In this document: positions 5,607 to 5,713 of the stretch, one piece after another
How positions within the stretch are numbered: position 1 is the stretch's first letter
How the letters are laid out: each line of letters opens with the position of its first letter
NCBI GenBank assembly: GCA_947490035.1
Contig: CANLGS010000316.1
Coordinates: 1 to 5,713, forward strand
Reading direction: 5' to 3'
Source: Gemmataceae bacterium
GTDB lineage: Bacteria > Planctomycetota > Planctomycetia > Gemmatales > Gemmataceae
DNA length: 5,713 nt
Notes under the pieces: generated by a model
Databases searched by the model: none
Seen by the model: only the letters and a program-made list of their open reading frames with translations
Told to the model about the DNA's origin: nothing
Program-made: the position numbers and the translations under genes

Positions 5607-5713
5607 CGCCGGCGTGACGAACGCTTGATCGAGTGCCTGGTGAGCGATGCCAACTTGCTGGTGGACGAACTTGCGGCTGACATCGGCGTCTTCGGCCAAC
5701 GAGGTGATCGTGG
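5592..5713 (-). CDS. C-terminal fragment of a helix-turn-helix protein, possibly a transposase remnant (partial)
   Basis: A minus-strand frame enters from the right edge and stops with TAA at 5594-5592, leaving 39 complete codons. The visible peptide has SLAEDADVSRKFVHQQ at residues 4-19, which reads as a helix-turn-helix of the kind found near the N-terminus of transposases and site-specific DNA-binding proteins. Then come an amphipathic segment ending LDQAF and a short Ala-rich tail. In such proteins the catalytic part normally follows this motif, yet here the frame ends about 20 residues later. It may be a truncated mobile-element gene, or a small regulator whose C-terminus this is. The start lies outside the window. 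The plus strand of the same stretch is also open from about 5622, so the strand call is not secure. Confidence 0.35.
   Translation of the reverse strand, partial: TITSLAEDADVSRKFVHQQVGIAHQALDQAFVTPAAAQL

Noticed and set aside
5622..5713. Plus-strand open frame at the right edge (DERLIECLVSDANLLVDEL…)
   Set aside because: It is open and looks superficially protein-like, but has no ribosome binding site or clear start. The minus-strand reading gives a more recognisable helix-turn-helix and a stop positioned at a terminator-like hairpin. It remains a minor alternative.
1..5713. CRISPR array, tRNA or rRNA genes, phage or toxin-antitoxin modules
   Set aside because: I saw no regularly spaced direct repeats, no tRNA-like cloverleaf, no rRNA signature and no small paired frames with ribosome binding sites.

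Overview
The window looks like chromosome of a high-GC planctomycete, most likely Gemmataceae (Gemmata-like). The evidence is a PSCyt1/DUF1549/DUF1553 protein followed by a Tat-exported DUF1501 protein, a gene pair expanded in Planctomycetes and some Verrucomicrobia. The strong GC bias, which leaves long open frames antisense to every gene, and two palindromic intergenic repeats of a type I associate from memory with these genomes agree with this. The genus is an inference; no rRNA or other marker is present.

Layout. Positions 1-1434 (minus strand) hold the first 478 codons of an exported or membrane-anchored DUF4139-family protein that runs off the left edge. A 231-bp divergent intergenic region (1435-1665) contains short dyads and a pair of direct repeats but no convincing sigma70 promoter. 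Positions 1666-3879 (plus) encode a 737-residue secreted PSCyt1-PSCyt2/DUF1549-PSD1/DUF1553 protein with two CxxCH haem-binding motifs. Positions 3880-4079 are a spacer almost filled by a roughly 160-bp nested palindrome (3885-4045). Positions 4080-5540 (plus) encode a 486-residue Tat-exported DUF1501 protein of the alkaline phosphatase/sulfatase-like superfamily. After it come two compact hairpins (5556-5575 and 5579-5606). The last 39 codons of a minus-strand frame with a helix-turn-helix look (5592-5713) enter from the right edge and converge on the DUF1501 gene.

How the genes work together. The cytochrome-type protein and the DUF1501 protein are almost certainly a functional pair, exported by the Sec and Tat routes respectively. 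Their biochemical role in planctomycetes is not settled; haem-linked redox chemistry combined with a metal-dependent hydrolase-like partner is an inference from the domains. The DUF4139 gene is divergent and may share the control region, but nothing in the sequence ties it to the pair's function.

No clearly new gene system is visible. The most unusual object is the hierarchical palindrome between the two partner genes: an inverted repeat whose arms are themselves palindromes. It is best explained as a dispersed repeat (REP/MITE-like) that now sits in a transcribed spacer.
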